The notes: generated by a model from the sequence alone, not told the origin. A DNA stretch of 64,000 nt from Euclidia mi (GCA_944739405.2 OX123193.2:13814519-13878518), one strand, 5' to 3'; shown: positions 8,995 through 20,894, counted from the stretch's first letter. Program-made: numbers and translations.

Positions 8995-10593
8995 CACGTT
9001 CACTGCGTAACAGGCCGATTTCGGCCTGCCGCTGTACGTACAGCTGGTGCGGACGAAGAAAACTGTGTCCCTCTCGCTGGTGCGGAACGATTATTTTAGG
9101 TGTTTTTAAGGTTTTGACAGAGACAAATATATATTTCGGCTTGTAGTCAACAATGTAGATATTCCCCATAAAAACATCACGGCAGGCCTTTTTCCGCCTA
9201 CCACGCACTAGCGGTGAAATATATCCGCTCAGTGCGGCAGCGGGTTTATTCAGCCCGCCAACCCAACAGGCCGCCGGCGACCCGATACCGCACAGAGCGC
9301 ACGCGCCGCCAGTTATTGTTGTGTTATCTAGCTTATCTAACGTGTGTTCTGTCGATACAATTGACGAAGGCAAACAGTAAAAAAAATACAAATTTTGAAA
9401 GATAGAGTGATTCGTCAGGCTAGTTGACGAAAAAAAATTTATAAGTCCGTCCTTTAGATTATTCAAAAATAAGCGATATGTATTTTTTTATTTGTAAATA
9501 AAACAAAAAATTTCCAAGATATAGCTCATTAAAGTTACGTATAACGTCACACCGTGCTGCAATTTTTCGCACTAGATGACGTCACACGTAACTTTAATGG
9601 GCTATATCTTTGCTATTTTTCATTTCATCGAAAAAAGAAAAAATATGTGTCAAATATTGTTTTATAATCTAGAATACGGACTAAATAAAATGTAATTATT
9701 TTGACCCTGGAAACTACCCTATTATAACTGATAGTAACAATAGTGATGATATATTTCCAATTAAGAAAAATAAAAAGTATTTAGGAACTAAACATAATAG
9801 AAATCCAAGTAAAAGCTGTAAGTTTTGCTTACTACCTACACTTATATTTTTAGTAGAACTAATAATATTTAGAACTGTACGGTTACCTGCGAAAGTGCAG
9901 TGATGTGCGCTTTTTAACCCCCGGCGCAAACAGAGCGGTGCTAAAACGATTTCGAACTAGTCTTTTTTGCTTGAAAGGTGATTTAAAAACTTCGATCAAA
10001 TATACAATAGATCCACGATCGCAGCTCGAAAAACGGCACCCATCAAACTGTGCTTAGTTACAATTTTGTGCAGGGTGCTACGGGAGACTGCGGCAAACCT
10101 TCAGTAGCGACGAAGAAAAAAAAAGAGTGGAATAAAATAAAAAATATTGCAGGCAATGTAACATGAATCTTCGCATGTCATGTTTTCAAAACAGCCACAA
10201 TTAAATTAAAAATGTTAATTTCTTTTATGTACGATAATCATGTTTTATTTTCGATATTCCTTTATTTTTGTATGTCCCATCACTGCTAAAAATACCTTCT
10301 ACTGCGGTTCAGGTCGAGATCGGCCTGCCGCTTTTCCTGGTTTATATCTAATTTCCTATTTGGTAGATCCCGGGGCGAATCAAACCTAAGGAAGCTGGGT
10401 TCAAGGTTATTCTAACAGAATAAAAACATCGTATACATCATGTTTTCGCAAAGTTATAGCATTTTAAGCTAACCTAGTGCCGGCGGGTCGAAAAAGACCT
10501 GCCACGCACTGGCGGAAAAATCGTTGGAGGCACATTTCGACCTGCCGCCGCACCAGATGAAGGTTTATGATTTTACTTGCCGCAGCCAACGTG
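8995..10593 (+). mobile_element. piggyBac-like element P, copy 2, complete ends
   Basis: Ends CACGTTCACTGCG and (reverse complement) CACGTTGGCTGCGG, flanked by TTAA at 8991-8994 and 10594-10597. The copy of element A at 26904-27272 has a single TTAA at the homologous place, confirming insertion. Subterminal GGCCGATTTCGGCCTGCCGC is palindromic. Length 1599 bp including a 307-bp inserted MITE. No transposase ORF remains, so it is non-autonomous. Confidence 0.8.
9414..9720. mobile_element. Foldback MITE inserted in P
   Basis: Absent from copy 1, where GTGATTC joins ATTATAACTG through about 8 bp. Ends CAGGCTAGTT and (reverse complement) AGGGTAGTTTCC are loosely inverted. The centre is an imperfect palindrome built on GATATAGCTCATTAAAGTT and its complement with GACGTCA motifs. 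No ORF. Confidence 0.65.
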
Positions 10594-10726
10594 TTAAAAA
10601 TGTAAAAACTTAAAAAAATAGTTGTTTCCCAGGTATTATTTTTTTTTGATTAGTATGACTTGGCATGATGTCCACAACGAGTAGACTTCGGCTTGGTGAT
10701 GGGTCTTGTGAAACCCTGTATATAAA

Positions 10727-10991
10727 TGTTACGAGCTGGGGTCCGGTGATAAATTAAACTCCTATGCCACTAAAACTACACTTTATTTTACAAACAAAAC
10801 CACTTAATTACACACTAATATAAACTCTATTTCACTCCACTAAACACCTCCGACTCTTCTTGATCGTTGGCTGATCTTGATCGCTCCGCTTATTCAATTG
10901 TACTGAACTGTCAATTCCCGCCCGTCCGCGCGGTATTTATACCGGCCGGATAACAAACTAGTCACTTCTTGTCGAGAATGTTCTCGTAACA
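10727..10991 (-). mobile_element. 3' LTR of a Ty3/gypsy element
   Basis: 265 bp bounded by TGTTACGAG and CTCGTAACA (perfect 9-bp inverted ends). On the minus strand a TATA box (GGTATAAATACC, 10932-10943) precedes an AATAAA (10782-10787), so the element is transcribed leftward, in agreement with the integrase to its right. It inserted next to the right end of element A, in repeat H. Confidence 0.75.
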
Positions 10992-11164
10992 GTCGAAACA
11001 TAATCGATACTTCGAGTAAACAAACAGTAACGCCATCTAGTAGAGAGTAGATGAAATACCTTTAAACTACCGATATATCCATTCTCTTCTAGTTCTCTCA
11101 TTCACCGATAGTTGGCGTTATTTTCTTTGACGTGTTCGTCTCGAACATCGTTGGACCCATAGTA

Positions 11165-12250
11165 ACGAGCCAACCGGTCCACATGAACTATCTTCGGTGC
11201 ACCTCGCGACCCCTAGAGGGTGCATAGGGTTCCCACCAAGAACTTAGGGTCCCAAGCCAACCTCACCTGCAAGTGATGAGATGCCGATCAACGGACGAGG
11301 CTCTGGCAAACAAAATGTCCCAATAAGCGGCAATAGGCTCGCCACCTATTACGTGGGATCAAAACACTGGCGAAAAGTGGGCGTTTAATATGCCTCTGCC
11401 TACCCCTTCGGGGAAACAGGCGTGAGTCTATGTATGTATGTACCTCGCGACCCCTTCTGGATTCGATAGGTGACGTCGTCCTGGTAATTATGCGATATGG
11501 CCCGTCCCATCTGGCTTGTAACTTAGGCGATTTACCTTTACTTCGTACTGGGTTATGTAGCCACACCAATGACCCCTCATCGAAGCCTTTGTTGTTCACC
11601 TTCCAGTCGTAGCGAGTCTTCATCTTTTCAGACATCTGTTGTCCTGACTCCCTGATGTGCTTGTATACATCGTTCATCTTGTCGCGTAGCTCGGTTGCGT
11701 AATCCGTTATGTTACGTGGAGATTCTGGCGGAATACCGGTGATTAAGTCTGCTGGTAAACGGAGTTCTATTCCAAAATTGGCAAAAGCTGGTGTTATTCC
11801 TGATGTTTCGTGGACCACACTGCGATGTGACAAGAGAAATGGTTGGATGTGCTTGTCCCAATCTCTTTGTTTGCGCTCCACGACCTTCACCTGGTACCTC
11901 TCCAGTGATTGGTTAAACCGTTCAATCATGCCATCTGATTGCGGATGATAAGCAGTGGTTCTGGTTTTATGTGCACCCATCACGCGACAAGTCTCCTTGA
12001 ACACCTCAGATACGAAGTTCCGGCCCTGATCGCTGTGGATTTCCAAGGGCACCTCGAACCGACAAAAGACTTCATGCACCAACTTATCGGCCTCTGTGGT
12101 AGCTTCTTGATTTGGGATTGCAAATACTTCAGGCCACTTCGTGAAGTAATCCATTACAATCAAGAAGTATTTGTTTCCGTCCTGGCTCTCAAAAAACGGC
12201 CCAGCGACATCCAACGCTATGCGGTCCCATGGGGCTCCCACATTGTACAG
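11165..12250 (-). pseudogene. Ty3/gypsy integrase, frameshifted and SINE-split
   Basis: The minus strand starts in mid-protein at GAPWDRIALDVAGPF. It carries the DDE core: D in LDVAGP, D in HSDQGRNF, and E in GMIERFNQ. A GPY/F-type module follows (WDGPYRIITR). Integrase would insert element cDNA into the genome. After IITR a one-base frameshift moves the true frame to DDVTYRIQKGSRGAP. A SINE (11214-11441) then splits the gene, and the end, KIVHVDRLARYYG, lies left of it down to about 11100. The zinc-binding N-terminus, RNase H and reverse transcriptase are missing: homology stops at about 12250. Dead copy. Confidence 0.85.
11214..11441 (+). mobile_element. SINE inserted in the integrase, 13-bp target duplication
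   Basis: Flanked by ACCTCGCGACCCC at 11201-11213 and 11442-11454. The 3' half has the shared CGGCAATAGGCTCGCC and CAGGCGTGAGTCTATG tail ending in (TATG)n. The 5' half shows no tRNA boxes that I can recognise, unlike the copies at 5485 and 27285. Confidence 0.85.
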
Positions 12251-12763
12251 TTACAAATCGTAAAAATTTACCTTATTTTTTATCAATATTATTTATTTTG
12301 TTGTAATTTTTAAATTTGTCTGTGTTTTAAAAAGTAAGACCTATCTTTTGGAGTATTTATTGCCTCTATCACTCGCTAGTGGTTGACTAGTTGACTAGCA
12401 TTTGACACATGCGCAATGGCTTAAAAGCGTCGCAGAGCTGTCAATCGTTTTCCTTATCTGACAAATGATGTTACGCGTAGCGGGAAGTCCCCCAGCGGCG
12501 GATACCTAAGGTTTTTAGGAAATAAAATAAAACTATTTGAAATATAACTTTAATTATGAATTTGTTGACTCAACAAATTATGAAATTAAATCTATCAACA
12601 AAAATACGATTTCTACATAAATCTAATCAGGAACTTTAATTAAGTTTCGATAAAGAAAAATTTTATTGTAAAAACTGTCACCTAGTACCGGACACACAAT
12701 AAGTTTACAGTCTAGCGCCGGACATCTGCAAAACATCGCCCATTGATCGCAAATATATGTATA
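12251..12763. other. No gene recognised
   Basis: AT-rich DNA between the broken integrase and the large LTR derivative. No ORF of interest and no structured repeat seen. Confidence 0.4.
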
Positions 12764-13379
12764 TGTCGGCGATACGCCAGAGTTGTCGTGTCCAGACTCC
12801 ATTATAATAAAAACACTCACGTAATATTACTTGGTTTATTTTCAGACGATTTCTAGCACAGAATTGAATCAAAATGTGACCTACAGTCCTTTTTATACAC
12901 TAACCGTCATATGTTTAACAACTGCCACTTCCTTTACAACATATAATTGAAATTACTATACAATTAAATTATAAACTAGTCAAAAATCGACATTAATATT
13001 GTAATGAATTTTGCACAACACCAAATGATTTATTTACACGAATAACAAATTTATTTTATTAACCAAACGCTGCTTTACAACATTGTCAACAGATGGCGCT
13101 ATCAACAGGATGTAAATATAAGCGGATATTATTTAGTACCGTAAAGATAAGTCTCAGAATAATGTTATTTAATACTAATTGATTTTACTTTGAAAGTTTC
13201 TGGAGTTATCTTAATAATTAAGAGATAAATTAAATAACCAATCTTTATAAAACAGTGAAGCAGTCGATACAGTGTCTAATATTCTAAAGTAGTGAAGTTC
13301 TCAGTTCTGTGTTCACAAATGGTTATTTAAATATCAATCTTAAATATTATTAACATCATTATATATTAATTTGCGCCCA
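12764..13379 (-). repeat. LTR of the LARD-like element (3' LTR by inferred orientation)
   Basis: 616 bp, starts TGTCGGCGATACGCC, ends TTGCGCCCA. On the minus strand TATAAAA lies at 12891-12897 and AATAAA at 12835-12840. Confidence 0.85.
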
Positions 13380-13552
13380 TACGGCCATTCTGATCCAGCG
13401 CGCTCCTCGCGCTGATAATTAACGGTTACAGAATAAACAGCATAACAAACAAAAATAATCAATATAAAAATTACATAAATAAGCGTTTATCATACAGAAT
13501 GAACTAAAAGTTATTTACAAGGCTTCACCTAGTCATAGGATCTTAGCCTGAG

Positions 13553-13772
13553 GCATGCGTCACCCATCACGGGATCTAACAAACAATGCTTCACCCATGG
13601 CTAAGCCGATTACGGCATCACCGATTACGGGATCTAGCGCACACAGGCATCACCCACATAGGGTCGATTTAGCCCACACGGCATCACCCATCACGGGATC
13701 TAGCCAACACATGGCATCACCCATCATCGGGATCTAGCCAACACACGGCATCACCCATCACGGGATCTAGCC
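13553..13772 (+). repeat. Minisatellite, about 33-37-bp unit
   Basis: Imperfect tandem units of the form GGCATCACCCATCACGGGAT followed by CTAGCCAACACA. The last three or four units are the most regular. The small ORF across it is a by-product of the repeat. Confidence 0.85.
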
Positions 13773-15837
13773 AACAAGACCAGGATCAAGGATACGCATG
13801 GTGGCCAGCCAGCGTTTTGGAAAGGATGTTGGATAGGAAAAATACAATTTTACTCAAACACAAATGCAAAATTTGCCTCATAAACACATCAATGCTTATG
13901 CATAAAATAATCATCATCGTTCGTCATGATCAGTTATATCAATACAATGCAATTACATAGGTCCGACAACGACAGTGGAGGAGGTAGAGGACCCCCCACG
14001 TAAATCGGTATCTGACGAATCCTACGCCCATACGGTCAAGCCGCTCATACAGTCGCCGATGTTGATCAGCAACAAAGGTTAGCAAACAATGCTTGACTCC
14101 AGTTCAGTACAGCACTCATGCGGCATGTGTGCGCGCAGCCCACACACAAAACCACCGACGTCAAAAGGGCGGGCCACCGTCATCCATACATACCAATCGG
14201 TAAAGGACCGCTCGTCCATCCTCTCTTCACACTAAGGTCAGGTCATCTGCTAGGATGTCATCATCAACCTGCAACACTCAAAAGACAGGTGGTGGGCAAC
14301 ATTTCCCACCCAAATATTAGTTCCATGAACCTTCGTTACTGTAGATGAAATAAAATTTTACTCTTACAAAGTGGTCCGGTCTATTAAGCTATATCTATAT
14401 ATCAGGCATGTTCAACCTGTGCATTGGTCTATAGTTATCTTAGCTACAACAGTGTTGGAGCCCATAGTTTACGCATAAGGTAAAATACAAAAGACACTGA
14501 ATTGTCTCAGGTTCTGTCTGACAGTGCCATTTTAGATAATTAAATATAAAGTTATCAGGATACCCATATTTTGCAGTTTTGATAAAACAGTTAAAACTTA
14601 ATATATTCAAAATAAGTTTTATCCACATCAAACAGGAAAACAAAATTGCAAAGACAAAGAGAAGCCTATGTTTACCCGTGAACAGTCTGACTAGTGGTGA
14701 TAAATATGAAATAATTTCAAACCATGCAGATCCAAGGATTTCAAAAATACAAGTGCTATAATTATTACTCATGTAAGAACATGTTTAATCCAATATTGAA
14801 TATTTTTAGGCATAGTGCAAGCTGTGAAATGGTTGAACTGTTTGCCAACGGAGCCATAAAAGAGAAATTCACAAGCTACCAATATTACAAAGCAAGAGTA
14901 GTGCCGTCTTATTTCTAAAAATGATTCCACTCAGCTTATAAATTTACTACAATAAACCATAAAAGTTAATAAAGACACTCAGATGTCGGTATTTTATAAT
15001 TAATTCAAAATTTTATTTATTAAACTAGACCTTTCTTTCTGAAATGAATGTTTTTATTTATCATTTGTCTACTCTTTCATTATGTAATTCAACTTCAATT
15101 TTATGTATTGTAAACTGACTAATCACAACTGACTTCGAAATAAAGCATGAGTAGTCCACACAATTACTTTTATTGGCTAAGAATAAATACTAAATGGGAA
15201 AAGAGATAATATGGATTGTCACATTATGTTCTTTAAACCCACTTATCATTATCCTAATAATCACATTTCTAACTGTCTTGCGTCCCAAAAGAGCTAAGCA
15301 ATAAGGTTGGCACTAAATTTTATTGGTTTATCAGTAGTTGTCATCTTGAATATAGATGCAACTAAGTTTGCAAATGAACTCACAAACAAATTAAATTGTA
15401 TTTGCCAAGTGTGTATTTACCAAACACTAAGGCTTGGTATTTATAAAAGACTTGCAGTCACCTGCCTGAAGATTTTCAACCTAAAATGCTTAGAGATGGA
15501 CTTTTGTAAAACCTAAGTGAGTGCATATGTCCCTAAAGAAATCTACTGTCCAGATCTTATGTTTCTAGCTTCAGTAGTTCGGATTAAGCAAGGACTTATC
15601 ATGGTTGGAACATATCATTCTATACAGGTATAAAATTAAGCGACAAATATTAAGATATGTTGGGTTCCCTTGTCTTATTATATAACCTTAACTTGAGGTA
15701 CAAGTTGACAGTAACAATTTCAACAATGTTAAAATGAAATCATGTAGGCACCTACAGAGTCCACAAACTAATAAAACCTATTTTGTAACTTTACAAATAT
15801 TGGCTTTAAAAATATGTATCACAAATTTATTTTTATA
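13773..15837. other. Interior of the LARD-like element, no gene recognised
   Basis: A GC-richer part (about 13970-14300) is followed by AT-rich DNA with only short ORFs (for example 14440-14772 minus, 15307-15516 plus) that show no known domain. It may be captured host DNA or decayed gag/pol. Confidence 0.4.
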
Positions 15838-16400
15838 TCTAATCATAATCATAATCATAATCATACGTTTATTTGTCAGAATATTGTTACAATAGGTGTT
15901 ACAAAAACAATGATGTCCATAATATTCTGCTGTTTCCAGCGTACAAATGCATACAGAACACAGGAGTTAATGGTGAAATAATCATAATAATAGTACTGCA
16001 GATAAAATATTCATTAATTATAAATACAAAAACTAAAAACAATGTCAATTATGTAATGTTAAATGTCCAGTTTGATATTTATGTCAAATTTTTCATTCAA
16101 AAAGTCATTGGTTGTGTAATAACATTTCTCTAATAGATACTTCAATAATGTATTTTTAAATGTTATAAAATTCAATGTTTTAAACGCATTGGGTAATTTA
16201 TTATAAATGCGTATTGCCATACAAAATACATTATTTGAAAATAATGAAATCCTTTGTTGGGGTACATTTAGCTTATGAGTTTGCCGACTTTTCCTAATTA
16301 CAACATCGTTATGCATTTCAAATAAATTTATGTGTTTATGTACAAAGATACAAATTTCAAATATATATAAGGCTACCTTCTCAATATATATCTGTACTAA
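15838..16400 (-). pseudogene. LINE polymerase C-terminus nested in the LARD-like element
   Basis: The minus strand 16059-16316 reads HKLNVPQQRISL...IRIYNKLPNAFKTLN...FKNTLLKYLLEKCYYTTNDF. This is the characteristic tail of Jockey/CR1-like LINE reverse transcriptases ('IYNKLP ... FK..L...L'). The 3' end on the plus strand side is a (TCATAA)n run at 15842-15865, which is the (TTATGA)n tail of the insertion. The copy is 5'-truncated: catalytic palm motifs are absent. Clade assignment by eye. Confidence 0.7.
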
Positions 16401-16794
16401 TAATTATAATAAAACTGAAGTTTGTTTTGTTGAATGCACTTATCTGTGAAACTACTGGTTGTATGCAAATAATAATTTTTGTGGTGGATAGTCATTTATC
16501 AAGAGAGGCTTCATATAATCGCGCAGTGAGCACTAGCCATAAGTAATGCAGTTAGTTAGCCTTATGTAATGTGTAACCAAAGGCTAAAAATAATGTTTTG
16601 ATTCCTTTAATGTTTTACTATTGAGATAACCTATTGACTACTAATTGAATTCATATTCAGCACATCAATTAGCTTATTTAAACTGAAAGCAAATCAGGTA
16701 ATTTATACAATGGATCTATATCAGAGCTTCAACTTAAAAAGGACAGTTATACCGTTCGCGTTCTTTACTAATAATTATTAGTGTGTAATAATTA

Positions 16795-16852
16795 TTTGCT
16801 GTTATGTGGTTCTACTAATATAATTATATTAGTAGAACCACATAACAGCAAA
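16795..16852. repeat. Perfect 58-bp palindrome
   Basis: Two 29-bp arms with no spacer: TTTGCTGTTATGTGGTTCTA... meets its exact reverse complement at 16823/16824. Confidence 0.95.
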
Positions 16853-17304
16853 GCTATTTTCTCTTTCTTGTGTAGATAAGTAAGTTTTACAGAGAGTTTC
16901 CGACATGGCCTAACGATTATTAAACAGACAAGAGCCCCAGCCGACGGCATAACATGACTATAAGCACAGTAGCACTGCTATATACCAAACGTGGATAAAC
17001 AACAGTTACGAGTACCTATAAGTTCTATTTGGGGTATAACTTTCGTAATTTTGACTGTATAATGTTTATCTGGTAATCCTTACGGGGACAGTAGGTAATC
17101 GTGTAAGCACCATAATTTATAAAATTAGGATGTTTCTCAAAAACTAATCAAATCAGCTCTGGATAAATACCTCTGGTCAGTGCATCAATAACCCGCATCT
17201 GCAACCTCTGGTAGAACTCAGAGCAGAACAGAGTTCACGCCACGGCACACCCCGGTGCGTGCACCCCGTCGTAGTCGCTCTGTCGCTTCCGCTCACGCGT
17301 GGCC

Positions 17305-17505
17305 TCACGTGAAGTGTAGACGTGCTCGCCATAACTCCGACACACCGTGTGGTCTCCGATCAGGCTTGACTAGCGCCGAACACGGCTTCCAAGCGCTTGT
17401 CGCATCAGTCTTCTGGTCATCATTAGTAATGGCGGCCAAGCCAAGAGACCCATCACTCTTGCGCCAACCGTATATCCCGAAGTCTCTTAGGGGGCGTTTA
17501 TCCAA
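17305..17505 (-). other. Short ORF next to the inferred 5' LTR
   Basis: Reads LDKRPLRDFGIYGWRKSDG... for 66 codons from a TTG, directly downstream of the LTR in the minus orientation. No recognised domain. It might be the remnant of a gag leader. Listed because it is the only open frame adjoining the LTR. Confidence 0.25.
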
Positions 17506-17512
17506 CCGCTGC

Positions 17513-18128
17513 TGTCAGCGATACGCCAGGGTTATCGTGTCCAGACTCCATTATAATAAAAACACTCACGTAATATTACTTGGTTTATTTTCAGACGATT
17601 TCTAGCACAGAATTGAATCAAAATGTGACCTACAGTCCTTTTTATACACTAACCGTCATATGTTTAACAACTGTCACTTCCTTTACAACATATAATTGAA
17701 ATTACTATACAATTAAATTATAAACTAGTCAAAAATTGACATTAATATTGTAATGAATTTTGCACAACACCAAATGATTTATTTACACGAATAACAAATT
17801 TATTTTATTAACCAAACGCTGCTTTACAACATTGTCAACAGATGGCGCTATCAACAGGATGTAAATATAAGCGCATATTATTTATTACCGTAAAAATAAG
17901 TGTCAGAATAATGTTATTTAATACTAATTGATTTTACTTTGAACGTTTCTGGAGTTATCTTAATAATTAAGCGATAAATTAAATAACCAATCTTTATAAA
18001 ACAGTTAAGCAGTCGATACAGTGTCTAATATTCTAAAGTAGTGAAGTTCTCAGTTCTGTGTTCACAAATGGTTATATAAATATCAATCTTAAATATTATT
18101 AACATCATTATATATTAATTTGCGCCCA
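17513..18128 (-). repeat. LTR of the LARD-like element (5' LTR by inferred orientation)
   Basis: 616 bp, starts TGTCAGCGATACGCC, ends TTGCGCCCA. TATAAAA on the minus strand at 17640-17646 and AATAAA at 17584-17589. Followed by the TATA target duplication. Confidence 0.85.
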
Positions 18129-19318
18129 TATATACGTCTCCACATTCATAAACTTCTGCACAAATTTTAAGAGCGCACCCTCGGCATCTGGAGAACTGTA
18201 ACCAGTCTTCATCATGATTCGTCGTGACACGTGTTTTTCTGTGTTGAATATTTGAGATAGTGACATATTTTTGTTAGCTTATCTCCAGTTTTCCCTTAAG
18301 CTTTCATAAGTTTTTTCTACACTTTTCATTTATTGCTCTTTTTGTACTTGATGCCCATTTCTTTCCTTTTCCCTGAGATTACATGATTTTTGTCTCTTCA
18401 GCTGCAATTCTACACGACGGTGACGATGTTAAAATTTCACTTATTTCACTTCTCACACATTCAATTTGTCAAGTTGCTAATCTTTTCATCGTGAAAGCAG
18501 GTAATTTTAACAATTTTAGAATATTCTGACCAACTGCTGAACAAAAACTAGTCGACGTCTTCATACTGCTGGTTCCAGGTTCGTTGTTAAGACTTTGAAC
18601 ACTGGAGAGGTTTTCATGGCAGAGTGTGTGTTGTATACTTTCATTATTCAATACCTTCAAATAACAAACAATTTCTATAACTCTATGTACATAGAAGTAC
18701 AAACCGTTCCTAAACTGTCCGGTGCTACGGGACATCTTAATGCCCGGTACTAGGGCCCTGAAAACCTTAAAAAATACGCGTATTATACCAAATCTAGAAA
18801 GCATATTAAGAAAATCTACCATATTTTACGAATCCCGATGGAACACTATAATTAGTGACATATTAAAATAATTCGTAAATATATAACCTTATATAGAATA
18901 CCTAATTGCATAAGTGTAACGTGACGCAATGCTTTGCCACCATAAACAGCAAAATGCTGCTACCACTGTGCCCAGTGGTAGCCCAGGTAAGTCTTTTGTA
19001 TGTATATCTTACTCTAACACTAAGATAACTGCTGTTTTTATGCGGTTTCTATGTATATTCCTTATTCTTAGGAGCTGTCTGACAAATGATGTTATGCGTA
19101 TAACTCTCTTTCACTCAACTTTAAACATTTACAATCTTCAACAGCCGGCAACCCTTATTTGCGGCCGGATTTAATTAGGCAACCATTTATAATAATAAAT
19201 AGAAAAAAATAGCTTTCATTTGATATATAAATCGTCAATAAACGTTATGAACGTGCCTGCGAGGAGGTGCGGCCAGGTGAACAATGGCAACCGTGATTTT
19301 TCAGAATCTTTATATATA
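18129..19318. other. AT-rich, one unrecognised ORF
   Basis: The minus strand is open at 18469-18822 (117 codons, for example NNEPGTSSMKTSTSFCSAVG and LLKLPAFTMKRLAT). I know no family with these phrases. It could be a relic of a transposon ORF, or chance. Nothing else seen. Confidence 0.3.
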
Positions 19319-19535
19319 TTGCCATGATGTAGACGAAATTTTACTTATAAAACGAGTAAGCGAAATTATTTTCCAAAAATCAACTAACAATAATTTAGTT
19401 AAAAATACTTGCGACCAAATTTTAATAGGCAACCTAGTAGATATGTATTCTCCTAATCATAAATATACTTAAAAAATTGGTTTTAAGCAAAAACTCGATG
19501 AGTGCACTAATTTGTCGCGGGATCTTAGACTATTA
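19319..19535 (+). repeat. Repeat H, copy 3 (inverted, without element A)
   Basis: Reads YCHDVDEILLIKRVSE... QILIGNLVDMYSPNHKYT and a stop on the plus strand. It is the reverse complement of the H copies at 343 and 4088. The sequence is continuous where element A sits in the others (TTATATATATTGCCATG), giving the unoccupied site. Confidence 0.75.
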
Positions 19536-20894
19536 TATAATTTTATTTATTGATATTCAATGTTGATCTTTACATGACCATGACCAGAACAATTTTTACA
19601 TAATAATGGTTTCTATAGTGGTTCAACACAACTCAGTTACTAAGCGAATCTATGAATTTACCCCGATAGCATCGTAGCCTTCGCCTTGGACCCCGAGGTC
19701 CGCTTTGTAGTCTAACTAGGTTTGACAAAAGCTTTACAGGAGAAGCTAATGTTCTCTTATTGAAATTGCAAAAATGGCGCAAGCAAGGTACCTATATATC
19801 CCTCCAATAACCTGGTAACACCAAACAATGGCTTTCTCTTTCCATAGCGCGGTACAATGAAGACTAGCGGTAAGCAAAGGCTGTACACTCGGAACCACTC
19901 TAGCCTAATATGCTGAGTACAGCAAAGGTTTACGTGTGTACAGTAGGGATTTACAAAAAGACAAGAGCGCCGGGCCATTACTAAAGGCAAGAAACAATGT
20001 TTTAAATAAAAATGTTATATTTTTATTGCCAGACACGATGAACTTTGGCAGTTATTTGTTATCACTTATGACAGTGAAAATCTAAAATATATTAACACGA
20101 ATAAAGAATTTTGGATACATTAATCTTTCTAGTTCGTCAGACGACATTCGGTCGATTAAAAGCTAATATTCTAGGTAGACTGGAATAATGGACCAGACCT
20201 AACAACGAAGGCATAATTAGTAAATAGAAAGAGATTAGATATTATAGAAATTAAACAAATAGTTCTTAAGATTCCGTAACTAACCTCACAGTCTACCCAT
20301 ATAATATTATTATATTTAAGTATTTATAGTTATGCTGTGCAATCAGATTCTTAATAGTATACATATATTGAATCATTAATATTCTTCAAAAGCTTTAAAA
20401 CATTATTTATACATAAACACAAACATGATCCCAACACAGATATAAACATCCCAAACGAAATGTATTTCATAAATTCCATTATGAAGGTATGTTTGTATCT
20501 CGCTCACAAAGTTGTCTCTATATCTATAAGAAAGTTTCGTTGGTCAATCCGTTCGACCATATCTGTCCACAGTTTTATCTTGATCTTATTTGAACGCATC
20601 GCTACCAAGCTTTTGTAGCATCCCCGGGATATTTCCTCGAGATTGCGAACGAAAACGGAAAAATACAATGTTGTAACAAATATAACGTTCTGCTCTTAGA
20701 TACGTCTATTGTTTTGACGTCAGACTTAAAAGGGTTCTTGTATTTCAAATTAAGATAAAATAATGGCGGCTAAAATACTAATTTGTTAATTTTGTTTTGA
20801 TGCCTTCTAAGTTGCCGCTGTACGTAGGGTAAGTTATAAAATTGATATGATATATTTCAAGCTGGAGTAATAAATAAGTCAAACAACGTAAATA
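19536..20894. other. No gene recognised
   Basis: AT-rich DNA with scattered stops. A short piece at 19680-19715 (GACCCCGAGGTCCGC) echoes the SINE family at 43188 and 52160. Confidence 0.4.

Larger units (their letters stand above)
8733..10723 (+). mobile_element. Element A, copy 2, complete
   Basis: Left end ATATACAGGGTGTAAAAAGA and right end reverse-complemented ATATACAGGGTTTCACAAGA form terminal inverted repeats. Without the inner element P it would be about 390 bp, matching the short copy at 26904-27272. H-like TATATAAA follows the right end, as in the unoccupied H copy at 19319. Confidence 0.75.
12764..18128 (-). mobile_element. 5.37-kb non-autonomous LTR retroelement (LARD-like)
   Basis: Two 616-bp direct repeats, TGTC...GCCCA, flank a 4.13-kb interior. 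The whole is bordered by TATA at 12760-12763 and 18129-18132, the 4-bp duplication made by an LTR integrase. The LTRs differ at only about a dozen sites, so insertion was fairly recent. Minus orientation is inferred from a TATA box and an AATAAA in each LTR. The interior holds no gag, protease, reverse transcriptase or integrase. It has a minisatellite, a nested LINE tail and a 58-bp palindrome. This matches large retrotransposon derivatives that need proteins from another element. Confidence 0.8.

Noticed and set aside
8930..9466. 178-codon ORF on the minus strand
   Set aside because: It spans the element A/P junction and the GC-rich leader of P. The phrases match no transposase and copy 1 does not preserve its length.
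13555..13737. 60-codon ORF with repeated HPSPITGSS-like phrases
   Set aside because: It is a minisatellite read in one frame; unit length varies and breaks the frame.
13553..13772. Possible CRISPR-like array
   Set aside because: Units are contiguous imperfect tandem repeats without spacers, inside an insect LTR element.
14440..14772. 110-codon hydrophobic ORF on the minus strand
   Set aside because: Composition is what AT-rich noncoding DNA gives. No family recognised and no second copy.
17255..17605. 116-codon ORF on the plus strand
   Set aside because: It crosses the interior/LTR boundary of the LARD-like element in the opposite orientation to its inferred transcription. No known domain.
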